Made by a program: the position numbers and the translations under genes. Under the pieces are notes generated by a model, which made no database searches, was not told the origin of the DNA, and worked only from the letters and a program-made list of their open reading frames with translations. A stretch of DNA of 64,000 bases from Faecalicatena fissicatena (GTDB lineage: Bacteria > Bacillota > Clostridia > Lachnospirales > Lachnospiraceae): positions 1-64,000 of the forward strand of contig LDAQ01000055.1 in NCBI GenBank assembly GCA_001028025.1. Direction: 5' to 3'. The number at the start of each line of letters is the position of its first letter. Within the stretch, counting starts at the first letter, position 1. Positions 17,783 through 26,342 of the stretch are shown here, piece after piece.

Positions 17783-18173
17783 CTGAATCTTCACTTCCTT
17801 CCCAAAGAATCTGTATCATATCCTGAAACTGGGCGCAGTTCAAATCAAGACGCCGGCCTTCTTTGATGCATTCCGCCATGGTGCTCTCAAGACGCCTTAA
17901 CTGCTCTTCACGGAGCGCTTCTCTGTCAGGTTCTTTGACAAAGAAGCCTTTTCCCTGCTGGGAATAGATCAGACTTTCGGCCTCAAGGTCCTCATAGGCA
18001 CGTTTCGTTGTGATGACGCTGATCCCCAGATCTCTGGCAAGAGAGCGGATGGAGGGGAGCAGATCGCCGGGCAGCAATTCTCCGTTTAATATGGAATTTT
18101 TTACGGCCTGCACGATCTGTTCATATATGGGCAGGCTGGAATCTTCTTTTATAAATATATTCAAAGGGCTCAC
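17769..18173 (-). CDS. YtrA-type GntR family transcriptional regulator
   Basis: 134-residue repressor: winged helix (about 10-75) with IYEQIVQAVKNSILNGELLPGDLLPSIRSLARDLGIS, here quoted only in outline, and a short helical C-terminus instead of a ligand domain, which defines the YtrA subfamily. YtrA-type proteins autoregulate adjacent ABC genes and respond to cell-envelope stress. It lies in the middle of the operon, overlapping the first permease by 4 nt and the second ATPase by 14 nt. The palindrome at 19840-19869 is its probable operator. Confidence 0.9.
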   Translation of the reverse strand: MSPLNIFIKEDSSLPIYEQIVQAVKNSILNGELLPGDLLPSIRSLARDLGISVITTKRAYEDLEAESLIYSQQGKGFFVKEPDREALREEQLRRLESTMAECIKEGRRLDLNCAQFQDMIQILWEGSEDSDDSI

Positions 18174-18952
18174 TCCTTTTTATCGGGAAGAGGATAGTAC
18201 ATTTTCTCATACGAGAGCATATAGGCCAGTATGGGAGAACTGCACTTCGCAGCAATCAGGACGTTGACGGCAAGCAGTACCAGCCAGACAAGGAATATCC
18301 ATAAGGTCCATGTTATTTCTGTAACAGTCAGTGTGTAGAACACAATGCATTCTACAATCAGCAGTGCAAACCAGTAGACTCCTGCAACGATTTCCTCACT
18401 TTTCTCAGTGACCATTTCAGGCACTGCCTCCAGCACCTCTTTTCTGTTTCCCGGATCCGTGCGCAGGTTCAGCGCCAGAATCAGGAAGAACCATAATCCA
18501 AGCTGGACGACGATTTCCATCCAGTTATCGGAGACGAAGAACCTTCCGGACATAAACAGCTGTACCAGAACTGCGAGAACCAGGCTCAGGCATACTTTCA
18601 CGATCAGGTGCAGGCGGAGATAGTGCATTTTCTCTTTTTCGCCGGCGGCACAGACATACAGCGGCCTGGCCAGCCGGATGGGCATCTTTCTCAGGACCAG
18701 CCATAAAAACAGGATCGTTGCGACGGCTGTGACAGATATGGCAGCCGCCTGAAGTGTCGGGGAGGTCTCCATGGCATCCAGTATTGCCGCGCTGTAATCC
18801 TGCCCGGAAGACTGCAGATCTCTTAAAAACTGAATCAGTGTAACCTGTACGCCCAGAATTGCAATCATTCCGTATACAACAAAGTATAGAATAAAGGTTA
18901 AAAAGTTTCTTTTTACATCCAGCCACAAATCATTGAAAATAATCCGGATCAT
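18170..18952 (-). CDS. ABC-2 type membrane subunit of first ABC module
   Basis: 260 residues from ATG 18952, which overlaps the preceding ATPase stop as ATGA and has AAAGGAGG 9 nt upstream. Six to seven hydrophobic segments with cytoplasmic basic N-terminus (MIRIIFNDLWLDVKRNF). No named motif. Position between ATPase and GntR gene matches the permease of YtrA-controlled transporters. Confidence 0.8.
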   Translation of the reverse strand: MIRIIFNDLWLDVKRNFLTFILYFVVYGMIAILGVQVTLIQFLRDLQSSGQDYSAAILDAMETSPTLQAAAISVTAVATILFLWLVLRKMPIRLARPLYVCAAGEKEKMHYLRLHLIVKVCLSLVLAVLVQLFMSGRFFVSDNWMEIVVQLGLWFFLILALNLRTDPGNRKEVLEAVPEMVTEKSEEIVAGVYWFALLIVECIVFYTLTVTEITWTLWIFLVWLVLLAVNVLIAAKCSSPILAYMLSYEKMYYPLPDKKE

Positions 18953-19806
18953 TTGATAAAACCTCCTTTGCAAAGGTAATACATCAGGTCCTCCAGAGTT
19001 GGCCGTGCCGTCTCAAGTCCCAGTAGCTGGCCTTCCTGCGGGTATTCGATCAGCAGGGAGCTTTTGTAGGCTTCATGAAGGCGGCAGATCACATTGGGGC
19101 CGAAGAGATGCTCAATCTGTTCGCGGGTTCCATGTGCAATATAGAATCTTTCATTCAATTCCTCTCTGTCGAGCTGAAGGCAGAGGCTGCCGCTGTCCAT
19201 CAGGGCGATATAATCGCCAATCTGGTCTAAATCGGATGTGAGATGTGTGGAAAACAGGATACTGCGCCTGCCACTCTCCACGATATCCTGCATATATCCC
19301 AGAAGCTCTCTGCGAAACAGTGGATCCAGGCCAGCTGCAGGTTCATCCATCAGGAACAGCTTCGCATCATGGGAGAGCGCAAAAGCCAGCTGGAACCTGG
19401 TTTTTTGTCCCTTCGAAAGCTTTCCGACCTTCTGGCGGGGAGATATCTCAAATCTGCTGCAGAACTTCAGAAACAGTGTGTGGTCATACCTGGAGTACAG
19501 GGAACCGAATAATTTCCCATTGGTTTCTATGGTGAGATTGTCTTCAAAGGGCGACTCATCCAGCACAAAGCCAATGTCATCCTTTGCTTCACGTTCCTGG
19601 GTATCCATGGAATGGCCGTTTATAAAAATATCTCCGCTGTCTTTCTGATAGAGCCGCAGGATGGTCTTGATCAGAGAAGTCTTCCCCGCGCCGTTCCTGC
19701 CGATCAATCCCATGATATACCCCGGTTCCAGTGAAAGATTGATGTCGTTTAGTTTTAAACTGCCTATTGATTTGTTCAGATTACGGATTTCCAGCAGATT
19801 CTCCAT
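18949..19806 (-). CDS. ABC transporter ATPase of first module (BcrA/YtrB class)
   Basis: 285 residues from ATG 19806, with ribosome site AGGAGG; the open frame extends about 100 codons upstream but those residues are not ABC-like and cross the operator. Walker A GRNGAGKTS, signature KLSKGQKTR, Walker B LFLMDEPAAGLDP, H-loop STHL. C-terminal extension of about 65 residues is usual in this class. It is first in the five-gene operon. Pairs with the 260-residue membrane protein. Confidence 0.9.
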   Translation of the reverse strand: MENLLEIRNLNKSIGSLKLNDINLSLEPGYIMGLIGRNGAGKTSLIKTILRLYQKDSGDIFINGHSMDTQEREAKDDIGFVLDESPFEDNLTIETNGKLFGSLYSRYDHTLFLKFCSRFEISPRQKVGKLSKGQKTRFQLAFALSHDAKLFLMDEPAAGLDPLFRRELLGYMQDIVESGRRSILFSTHLTSDLDQIGDYIALMDSGSLCLQLDREELNERFYIAHGTREQIEHLFGPNVICRLHEAYKSSLLIEYPQEGQLLGLETARPTLEDLMYYLCKGGFIK

Positions 19807-19830
19807 AACGTTCCTCCTGACTGTGAATTT

Positions 19831-19890
19831 CACTGTATATATACTGTATATGTTTATATATACAGTATACCCAATATATATATTTGTCAA
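19831..19890 (-). promoter_or_regulatory. Palindromic operator and promoter of the GntR/ABC operon
   Basis: 12-bp arms TATACTGTATAT (19840-19851) and ATATACAGTATA (19858-19869), 6-nt spacer, plus an additional direct ACTGTATAT at 19832-19840. On the minus strand TTGACA (19890-19885) precedes TATACT (19869-19864) by 15 nt, so the operator overlaps the -10 box. This is the layout expected for repression by the GntR protein. Confidence 0.7.
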
Positions 19891-19951
19891 TAGGGGAATA
19901 CAAAATATATGTGATGGGAAATAATAACAGAAAACAGAAAGGAAATGGAGA

Positions 19952-20890
19952 ATGATGAATGTACAAAAATGTGGAATCATCGGGTGTGGCGGTGTCGGTG
20001 CCACAACCGCATATACACTGGTAGAAAGCGGGCTGTTTAATGAAATGGTCCTGATTGATATTGATAAACGCAAAGCGGAGGGCGAGGCGCTGGACATCGG
20101 ACACGGCATCCCATTTACTGTTCCTTCCGATATCTATGCCGGCGATTATGAAGATCTGAAAGATGCATATCTGGTCGTAGTGACAGCCGGAGCCAATCAG
20201 ATGCCTGGTGAGACGAGGCTGGATATCTCCGCTAAAAATGCGAAGGTTTTCCGTCAGATCATCCCTGAAATCGTAAAATACAATACGGAATGTATCCTGC
20301 TGATCGTAACTAACCCTGTGGATATACTTACAAGTCTTGCACTGAAACTTTCCGGATTTCCAGCCAGCAGGGTAATTGGGAGTGGAACGGTACTGGATAC
20401 TGCAAGGCTGAAATATCTTCTGGGCAAGAAATTCAACCTGGACTACAGGAACATCCATGCCTGGATGATCGGGGAGCACGGAGACAGCGAACTGGCAGTC
20501 TGGAGCAGTGCGACTGTTGCGGGGCTGCCTGTAGATGAGTACTGCCGTCAGCACGGCCGCACCCGGGCCAGTCTGCAGCTGAATGAGATATACGAAGAGG
20601 TTCGTGACAGTGCTTATGAAATTATAGACAGAAAAGGATCTACGTTCTATGCTGTCGCGATGGCGGTCAAGAGAATCGCCCAGGCGCTGGTGAGGGACGA
20701 ACACTCAATTATGACGGTTTCCAGCCTGGCACAGGGGCATTATGGAATCCATCATATCTGCATCGGTTTGCCTACCGTAGTTGGGAGAAACGGAGCGGAA
20801 GATATCATAGAAATACCTCTGAATGCACAGGAAAAAGAGGCTTTGAGGGAATCTGCACAGGCGCTGCAGAAAATCACGGAGGAGCTTTAG
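19952..20890 (+). CDS. ldh: L-lactate dehydrogenase
   Basis: 312-residue NAD-dependent 2-hydroxyacid dehydrogenase that interconverts pyruvate and L-lactate. Rossmann motif IGCGGVGATTAY at the N-terminus, catalytic IGEHGDSE with the active-site His near residue 175, and GANQMPGETR in the substrate loop: Gln at the position that is Arg in malate dehydrogenases, which favours lactate. Ribosome site GAAAGG upstream; ATG at 19955 is an alternative start. Divergent from the GntR/ABC operon. A 293-bp inverted-repeat element follows. Confidence 0.92.
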   Translation: MMNVQKCGIIGCGGVGATTAYTLVESGLFNEMVLIDIDKRKAEGEALDIGHGIPFTVPSDIYAGDYEDLKDAYLVVVTAGANQMPGETRLDISAKNAKVFRQIIPEIVKYNTECILLIVTNPVDILTSLALKLSGFPASRVIGSGTVLDTARLKYLLGKKFNLDYRNIHAWMIGEHGDSELAVWSSATVAGLPVDEYCRQHGRTRASLQLNEIYEEVRDSAYEIIDRKGSTFYAVAMAVKRIAQALVRDEHSIMTVSSLAQGHYGIHHICIGLPTVVGRNGAEDIIEIPLNAQEKEALRESAQALQKITEEL

Positions 20891-20921
20891 TGGGGATGTA
20901 ATAAGTACTCGGGAGGGGGAC

Positions 20922-21214
20922 GCTAAAAAACCGGGAAGCCTGCCCCCAGCCAGAAGCATATATGCCATTTTAAAAATCCGCTCCGTTTGCGTAAGAGGCC
21001 CTAAAGGAACAAACATAGAAAATGGCGGGCCAGCGGCATGCAGCCCGAAATTTGATAATTTTGGGCCTTAGGCCGCTTCAGAATTTGCCGTGAAACGGCA
21101 AATTCTGCCCACCGTTTTCTATGTTTGTTCCTTAAGGGCCTCTAACGTAAACTCTAGGACTTTTAAAATGGCATATATGCTTCCGGCAGGGGGCAGGCTT
21201 CCCGGTTTTTTAGC
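20922..21214. repeat. 293-bp inverted-repeat element with internal hairpins
   Basis: Two imperfect inverted arms (20922-21030 and 21107-21214, 109 and 108 bp), each running from GCTAAAAAACCGGGAAGCC inward to GGC(G)GGGC. The first 26 bp match perfectly and the rest mostly, with some differences preserving G-U pairing. Between the arms are two hairpins: AGCGGC/GCCGCT with an inner GCCC/GGGC (21032-21077) and a perfect AGAATTTGCCGT/ACGGCAAATTCT (21080-21106). The whole folds as a long stem capped by a three-way junction. The outer end carries TTTTTT on both strands, so it can terminate transcription after ldh. Origin could be a non-autonomous mobile element or a structured RNA. Confidence 0.8.
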
Positions 21215-21469
21215 TGGTACATCCGGCCGGTAGTTAGATTCGTCCGCTGGGGGTGGCTGCGAACCGGGGGAGCGTATGAATTCGTTTGGTGGAAGGTGAA
21301 AGGCCCGGTTAGTAATTGGCGAATAGTATCATAGCTATAGTTTGTAAACATGGAAAGAAGATACTTATAGTAGTTTTAGATTATCCCATGTATTCTTTGG
21401 GGGCGTTATTGTATCGTGGGGCGGATAATTGTATAATGATAGAATAACGTTGTTAAGGAGGTCGATAGT
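21215..21469 (+). promoter_or_regulatory. Promoter region of the flavoprotein gene
   Basis: TTGTAT (21409-21414), 17-nt spacer, TATAAT (21432-21437), then AAGGAGG before the ATG at 21470. The part from 21215 to 21408 shows nothing I can name. Confidence 0.65.
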
Positions 21470-22108
21470 ATGAAGGTATTGATGTTGAATGGGAGTTCGA
21501 ATCTGAAAGGATGCACTTATACGGCTTTGGAAGAGGTTGGAAAAGTGCTGCTGGAAGAGGGGGTGGACTATGAGATTTTTCAGATTGGGCCGAAACCGGT
21601 CAGGGATTGTATTGGCTGCAGAAAATGCCGGGATGGAAGATGTGTTTTTACGGATGATGCGGTGAATGAATTTGTGGAGAAGGCCTACGAGGCAGACGGC
21701 TTTGTGTTTGGGTCTCCGGTTTATTTTGCACATCCCAGCGGTAGAATTCTCTCATTTCTGGACAGGGCATTTTACTGTAATAGTTCGGATGAACGGTACA
21801 GGGCGTTTAAGTATAAACCGGGAGCTGTGGTAGTATCAGCGCGCAGGGGCGGCACAACGGCATCATTGGATGCAATCCAGAAGTATTTTGGGATTGCACA
21901 GATGCCGACGGTAGGGTCTACATATTGGAACATGGTGCACGGGCAGAATCCGGATGACGTCAGAAAAGATGAAGAGGGACTGCAGACCATGCGTAATATA
22001 GGACGAAATATGGCATGGATGCTGAAATGTTTTGAGGCGGGAAAGCAGAACGGGATTATGCTTCCTAATTCTGAACTTTCTTATGCTACGAATTTTATCA
22101 GGCAGTAA
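21470..22108 (+). CDS. Flavodoxin-fold NAD(P)H-dependent oxidoreductase
   Basis: 212-residue FMN-binding protein of the NADPH-dependent FMN reductase / iron-sulfur flavoprotein superfamily. MLNGSSNLKGCTYTAL binds FMN phosphate, GSPVYFAHPSGRILSFLDR is the family's second FMN loop, and DCIGCRKCRDGRC near residue 46 is a cysteine cluster (C-x2-C-x2-C-x4-C spacing similar to iron-sulfur flavoproteins). Only three or four cysteines are present, so a cluster is possible but not proven. Likely a redox enzyme acting on quinones, nitro compounds or azo dyes. Own promoter and terminator. Confidence 0.87.
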   Translation: MKVLMLNGSSNLKGCTYTALEEVGKVLLEEGVDYEIFQIGPKPVRDCIGCRKCRDGRCVFTDDAVNEFVEKAYEADGFVFGSPVYFAHPSGRILSFLDRAFYCNSSDERYRAFKYKPGAVVVSARRGGTTASLDAIQKYFGIAQMPTVGSTYWNMVHGQNPDDVRKDEEGLQTMRNIGRNMAWMLKCFEAGKQNGIMLPNSELSYATNFIRQ

Positions 22109-22115
22109 TAATTTG

Positions 22116-22142
22116 AAAGCACGGTGAAGGCCGTGCTTTTTA
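22116..22142 (+). terminator. Terminator after flavoprotein gene
   Basis: AAAGCACGG/CCGTGCTTT stem, 6-nt loop, U-tract. Confidence 0.8.
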
Positions 22143-22200
22143 ATGCATAAAGAGATCATTTAATAAATTGGGGGAACCGGACTGCATATATAAAAGTTTA

Positions 22201-22229
22201 TTGACGTATTTTGGAAAATCCCTTATGAT
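22201..22229 (+). promoter_or_regulatory. Promoter of the ABC-F gene
   Basis: TTGACG (22201-22206), exact 17-nt spacer and TATGAT (22224-22229). Confidence 0.75.
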
Positions 22230-22258
22230 TATTAGGTCGAAAGGGGATGCAAAGTCGG

Positions 22259-24070
22259 ATGAATGTTTTGAATATAGAGCATATTAGTAAGATTTATGGA
22301 GATAAGGTGATTTTTGATGATGTATCTTATGGGATACATGATGGAGATAAAATAGGAATTATCGGGATCAACGGTACCGGGAAGTCTACCCTGTTAAAGA
22401 TCATTGCAGGAATTGAGGAGCCGGATGACGGGCAGATTGTGAAGCAAAATGGGTTAAAGATGAATTATCTGACTCAGGATCAGGAGTTCCCGAAAGGCGC
22501 AACTGTACTGTCCTACGTGAGCAACGGTAAAAAACAGGAGGAGTGGGACTCGGACAATGAGGCAAAAAGTATTCTGAACAGTCTGGGGATTATAGAGCAT
22601 GATGCAGTTATAGATCCTCTTTCTGGCGGTCAGAAGAAGAGAGTTGCGCTGGCACGTGCGCTTGTTTCCGATGCGGATATATTGCTTTTGGACGAGCCTA
22701 CAAACCATTTGGATGAGGAGACCGTGAACTGGCTGGAGGATTACCTGAAACGCTATAGAGGCGTTGTGATTATGGTAACCCATGACAGATATTTTCTGGA
22801 TAAAGTAACGAATAAGATACTGGAGATCAGCCGGGGGAATCTGTACGGATACGATGCAAACTACTCGGGATTTCTGGAGATGAAGGCTCTGCGGGAAGAG
22901 ATGGAACTGGCGAGTGAGAGAAAACGTCAGAGCATACTGCGTGTGGAGCTGGAGTGGGCAAAACGGGGCTGCCGGGCGAGAAGCACGAAGCAGAGAGCGC
23001 GCCTGGAACGCCTGGAGGCACTGAAAAACGGGCTGGTTCCGGCTCAGGATCAGGCAGTGGAGCTGGATTCCGTGGAAACCAGGATGGGTAAAAAGACGAT
23101 AGAGCTCCACCATATCAGCAAGGGCTTTGGGGACAGGAAGCTCATGGAAGACTTTGATTATATTTTCCTTAAAAATCAGAGAGTTGGGATCATTGGAAAC
23201 AACGGCTGCGGCAAATCCACCTTAATCAAGATGATTGCGGGACTGATTGAACCGGATACTGGAAGCATTGAAATCGGGGAAACGGTTAAAATCGGATATT
23301 TTGCCCAGGAAGAGCAGGATATGGATGACAGCCTGCGGGTAATTGATTTTGTGAAAGATATAGCAGAATATATTCCGACGAAAGATGGCAGAATCAGTGC
23401 GTCACAGATGCTGGAGCGTTTTTTATTTACTCCGGATATGCAGTATGCGCCCATCGGGAAGCTGTCCGGCGGAGAGAAACGGAGGCTGTATCTGCTGAAA
23501 ATCCTGTGTTCCGGTATTAATGCACTCTGCCTGGATGAACCGGGGAACTCACTGGATATCCCTACACTGACGATTCTGGAAGATTATCTGAATTCCTTTC
23601 CCGGTATTGTGATCACGGTATCTCATGACCGCTATTTTCTGGACAATGTGGCAGACCGAATCTTCGCATTTGAAAATGGACAATTAGTACAGTATGAGGG
23701 CGGCTATACGGACTACCTGGAAGCAAAGCAAAGCAGGGAGATATCCGGAACAGCCGGGAGTGCCTCCGGGAAGGCGGCTGAGGATAAGAATCAGGCATAT
23801 AAAGAGTGGAAGCAGAACCGTCCTGCAAAATTAAAGTTCTCTTATAAAGAACAGAAAGAATACGATACCATCGATGGGGACATCGCGGCTCTGGAAGAGA
23901 AAATAGAGACGCTGGACGATGATATTATGAAAAATGCCACTAATTCCGGAAAGCTAAATGAGTTAATGACTCAAAAGAGCCAGGCCGAAGCTGATCTGGA
24001 GGAAAAGATGGAACGGTGGGTATACTTAAATGACCTGGCAGAAAAAATAGAGTCACAGAAAAATTCCTAA
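22259..24070 (+). CDS. ABC-F family ATPase (Uup-like)
   Basis: 603-residue soluble protein with two ABC domains: Walker A GINGTGKST and GNNGCGKST, signatures LSGGQKKR and LSGGEKRR, first Walker B LLLDEPTNHLD. The linker (about 240-290) is short and a C-terminal coiled coil (about 535-600) is present, both Uup-like. ABC-F proteins bind the ribosome E site and aid translation or resistance; no long antibiotic-resistance arm is seen. Second Walker B reads CLDEPGNSLD, missing the usual T-N-H. Start at 22259 because the ATG at 22247 touches the AAAGGGG ribosome site. Confidence 0.9.
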   Translation: MNVLNIEHISKIYGDKVIFDDVSYGIHDGDKIGIIGINGTGKSTLLKIIAGIEEPDDGQIVKQNGLKMNYLTQDQEFPKGATVLSYVSNGKKQEEWDSDNEAKSILNSLGIIEHDAVIDPLSGGQKKRVALARALVSDADILLLDEPTNHLDEETVNWLEDYLKRYRGVVIMVTHDRYFLDKVTNKILEISRGNLYGYDANYSGFLEMKALREEMELASERKRQSILRVELEWAKRGCRARSTKQRARLERLEALKNGLVPAQDQAVELDSVETRMGKKTIELHHISKGFGDRKLMEDFDYIFLKNQRVGIIGNNGCGKSTLIKMIAGLIEPDTGSIEIGETVKIGYFAQEEQDMDDSLRVIDFVKDIAEYIPTKDGRISASQMLERFLFTPDMQYAPIGKLSGGEKRRLYLLKILCSGINALCLDEPGNSLDIPTLTILEDYLNSFPGIVITVSHDRYFLDNVADRIFAFENGQLVQYEGGYTDYLEAKQSREISGTAGSASGKAAEDKNQAYKEWKQNRPAKLKFSYKEQKEYDTIDGDIAALEEKIETLDDDIMKNATNSGKLNELMTQKSQAEADLEEKMERWVYLNDLAEKIESQKNS

Positions 24071-24077
24071 TCAAATT

Positions 24078-24206
24078 GGCACCCCGCAATTCATATCTTG
24101 TGGGCAGGACTGCAGCAAAGCTGCAGAATAAGGTATACCCAAAGGGCACCCCGTAACACATGTCCTTCGGGCGGGTCTGCAGCTTTGCTGCAGAATAAGG
24201 TATAAA
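24078..24206 (+). repeat. Tandem pair of ~65-bp dispersed repeat (copies 1 and 2)
   Basis: Two head-to-tail units (24078-24143, 24144-24206) starting GGCACCCCG and ending CTGCAGAATAAGGTATA. Each holds two small hairpins, approximately GCCC-n-GGGC and CTGCAGC/GCTGCAG. The same unit is found at 41696-41820 and inverted at 59524-59579. Confidence 0.8.
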
Positions 24207-24224
24207 CATAAATAGTATTGTATA

Positions 24225-24259
24225 AAATCAGAGCAGTGGCGGACTGCTTTGATTTTTTT
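24225..24259 (+). terminator. Terminator following the ABC-F gene and repeat pair
   Basis: AAATCAGAGCAGT/ACTGCTTTGATTT stem (one G-U pair), 5-nt loop, seven Ts. Confidence 0.8.
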
Positions 24260-24367
24260 ATAACATTAATAATTGTTTGTTAAACATATAACATTATTGT
24301 TATATAATATACAATATAGAGTAATAATTATAAAATTCAGAAAAATAGTCGATATTGGAATATATTG

Positions 24368-24376
24368 TGTTATAAT
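24368..24376 (+). promoter_or_regulatory. Extended -10 promoter of the aldehyde dehydrogenase gene
   Basis: TG-T-TATAAT with no clear -35; AT-rich sequence from 24260 leads into it. The start codon is 64 bp downstream. Confidence 0.55.
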
Positions 24377-24440
24377 ACTCATAGATATTGGAACAGGAAA
24401 CCGGAATGTTTATTATTCAAAGATATGAAAGGAGAAACAT

Positions 24441-25928
24441 ATGGGTCATCTAGAATTGAAGACAAACTATCAGCTTTTTATTAATGGACGGTGGAAGGAT
24501 GCTTCCGATGGCGCCGTATTTACAACCTCATGTCCGGCAGACGGAGAAGTTCTGGCATCTTGTGCGCAGGCCACCAAAGAAGATGTGGACGAGGCGGTTA
24601 ATGCGGCATGGGCGGCGTTTGAGAGCTGGAAGAAAACAAGTGTCAATGAACGTGCGGCAATACTGAACAAGATTGCAGATATTATTGATAAGAATGCAGG
24701 ATTTCTTGCAATGGTGGAATCCATGGACAATGGAAAGCCGGTCCGGGAGACGATGGCAATTGACATCCCCTATGCAGCCAATCATTTCCGGTATTTCGCA
24801 GGCTGTATCATGGCAGAAGAGGGCAGCGCAGTTATGCTGGGGGAGGATACACTCAGCCTGATCCTGAGAGAACCGATCGGTGTGGTAGGACAGATCGTTC
24901 CCTGGAATTTTCCGTTTTTGATGGCTGCATGGAAACTGGCTCCGGTTCTTGCAAGCGGATGCTGTACTGTATTTAAGCCATCCAGCGCCACCTCACTGAG
25001 CGTACTGGAATTTGCACGCCTGGTACAGGATGTGATTCCAGCAGGTGTATTTAACGTAATCACCGGAGCAGGTTCCAAATCCGGACAGTACATACTGGAC
25101 CATCCGGGATTCCGCAAACTGGCCTTTACCGGCTCCACGGAAATAGGCTGCAATGTAGCGTGCGCAGCGGCAGAACGCCTGATCCCGTCAACTCTGGAGC
25201 TGGGAGGAAAATCTGCAAATATCTTTTTCAATGACTGCAAATGGGATATGGCCATGGACGGACTACAGCTCGGCATACTTTTCAATCAGGGCCAGGTTTG
25301 CTGTGCAGGCTCCCGTGTATTCGTACAGGAAGACATCTATGACAGATTTGTTGAAGAGGCTGTCAAAGCGTTCAATCAGATCAAGGTCGGCGTTCCATGG
25401 GAGGCAGACACACAAATGGGCTCACAGATCAATGAGGCCCAGATACAGAAAATACTGGGTTATATAGAAATTGGCAGACAAGAGGGCGCTGTGGTAGCAT
25501 GCGGAGGTGAGAGGGCAGCAGAAGGAGAACTTGCCAAAGGCTGCTTTATGAAGCCAACACTACTTATCAATGTGACGAATGACATGAGAGTAGCAAGAGA
25601 AGAAATCTTCGGACCGGTAGCATGCATTCTCAAGTTCAAAGATGAAGAAGAAGTGATCGCAATGGCGAATGACAACGATTATGGCCTCGGCGGCGCAGTG
25701 TGGACACGGGATATAAACAGAGCTATCCGGGTATCCCGTGCAATAGAGACCGGCCGTATGTGGGTCAATACATACAATGCAATTCCAGAAGGAGCACCAT
25801 TTGGCGGTTATAAAGCATCCGGAATCGGACGAGAGACACACAAGGTCATTCTGGAACACTACACCCAAATGAAAAACATCATGATAAACCTTTCAGAAGC
25901 ACCCTCAGGTTTCTATCCTCCCAAATAA
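24441..25928 (+). CDS. NAD(P)-dependent aldehyde dehydrogenase
   Basis: 495-residue full-length ALDH superfamily enzyme oxidising an aldehyde to its acid. Visible motifs: PWNFPFLMAAWKLAPVLASG, FTGSTEIG, catalytic Glu in LELGGKSANIF (about 254), catalytic Cys in NQGQVCCAGSR (about 288) and the C-terminal PFGGYKASGIGRE. Closest in look to betaine/phenylacetaldehyde-type ALDHs. Ribosome site GAAAGGAG. Single gene with its own promoter. Substrate not predictable; clearing reactive aldehydes is one option. Confidence 0.92.
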   Translation: MGHLELKTNYQLFINGRWKDASDGAVFTTSCPADGEVLASCAQATKEDVDEAVNAAWAAFESWKKTSVNERAAILNKIADIIDKNAGFLAMVESMDNGKPVRETMAIDIPYAANHFRYFAGCIMAEEGSAVMLGEDTLSLILREPIGVVGQIVPWNFPFLMAAWKLAPVLASGCCTVFKPSSATSLSVLEFARLVQDVIPAGVFNVITGAGSKSGQYILDHPGFRKLAFTGSTEIGCNVACAAAERLIPSTLELGGKSANIFFNDCKWDMAMDGLQLGILFNQGQVCCAGSRVFVQEDIYDRFVEEAVKAFNQIKVGVPWEADTQMGSQINEAQIQKILGYIEIGRQEGAVVACGGERAAEGELAKGCFMKPTLLINVTNDMRVAREEIFGPVACILKFKDEEEVIAMANDNDYGLGGAVWTRDINRAIRVSRAIETGRMWVNTYNAIPEGAPFGGYKASGIGRETHKVILEHYTQMKNIMINLSEAPSGFYPPK

Positions 25929-26190
25929 AAACGATTTAGCGAGCGGGCGTTAGCCTCGCTCGCGGACGTTGATGCGAATGTCAAAGTGCGCCCGGATGCC
26001 CTTCAAGTGAAGCCGTCCTGCCGCCTTGAAGTACCAGTTGCAGAGGAAACGGATATGTGATGTGGCAGGGCAGTTCGCGAAAGAGCAGCCCTGCCACATC
26101 ACATATCCGTTTCCTCTGCAGCGTCCCCCCTCATCCGCTCTCCCCACGACTTCACATTTCAAATCCTCTATGTTATAATAATTTAGTGCA
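25929..26190. repeat. Structured intergenic region with perfect 33-bp inverted repeat
   Basis: After aldehyde dehydrogenase comes a G+C-rich stem GCGAGCGGGC/GCCTCGCTCGC (25939-25963), a 7-bp pair CTTCAAG/CTTGAAG (about 26001-26030), then perfect 33-bp arms at 26039-26071 and 26088-26120 (outer end TGCAGAGGAAACGGATATG, 16-nt loop). There is no U-tract. No coding frame recognised. Confidence 0.75.
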
Positions 26191-26219
26191 TTGACCCTGG
26201 CTGCATAAGGAAGTATAAT
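26191..26219 (+). promoter_or_regulatory. Promoter of nucleotidyltransferase-galE (and possibly NRPS) unit
   Basis: TTGACC (26191-26196), exact 17-nt spacer, TATAAT (26214-26219). No comparable promoter or terminator was seen between here and the NRPS gene, so transcripts may read through to it. A leader of about 120 nt precedes the first start codon. Confidence 0.75.
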
Positions 26220-26342
26220 AATATATGTGATTTAAAACGAAAGTAAAGATAATAAACGCATATGAATGTGATTATATTTCCGAAACATGTGATTATACAA
26301 CCGGGGATTATTGTGATATAAGACAACAAAAGGAGAGAGAGT

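Noticed and set aside
19807..20704. Long minus-strand frame joining the first ABC ATPase to sequence antisense to ldh
   Set aside because: It crosses the operator and promoter; the ATPase has a proper start and ribosome site at 19806.
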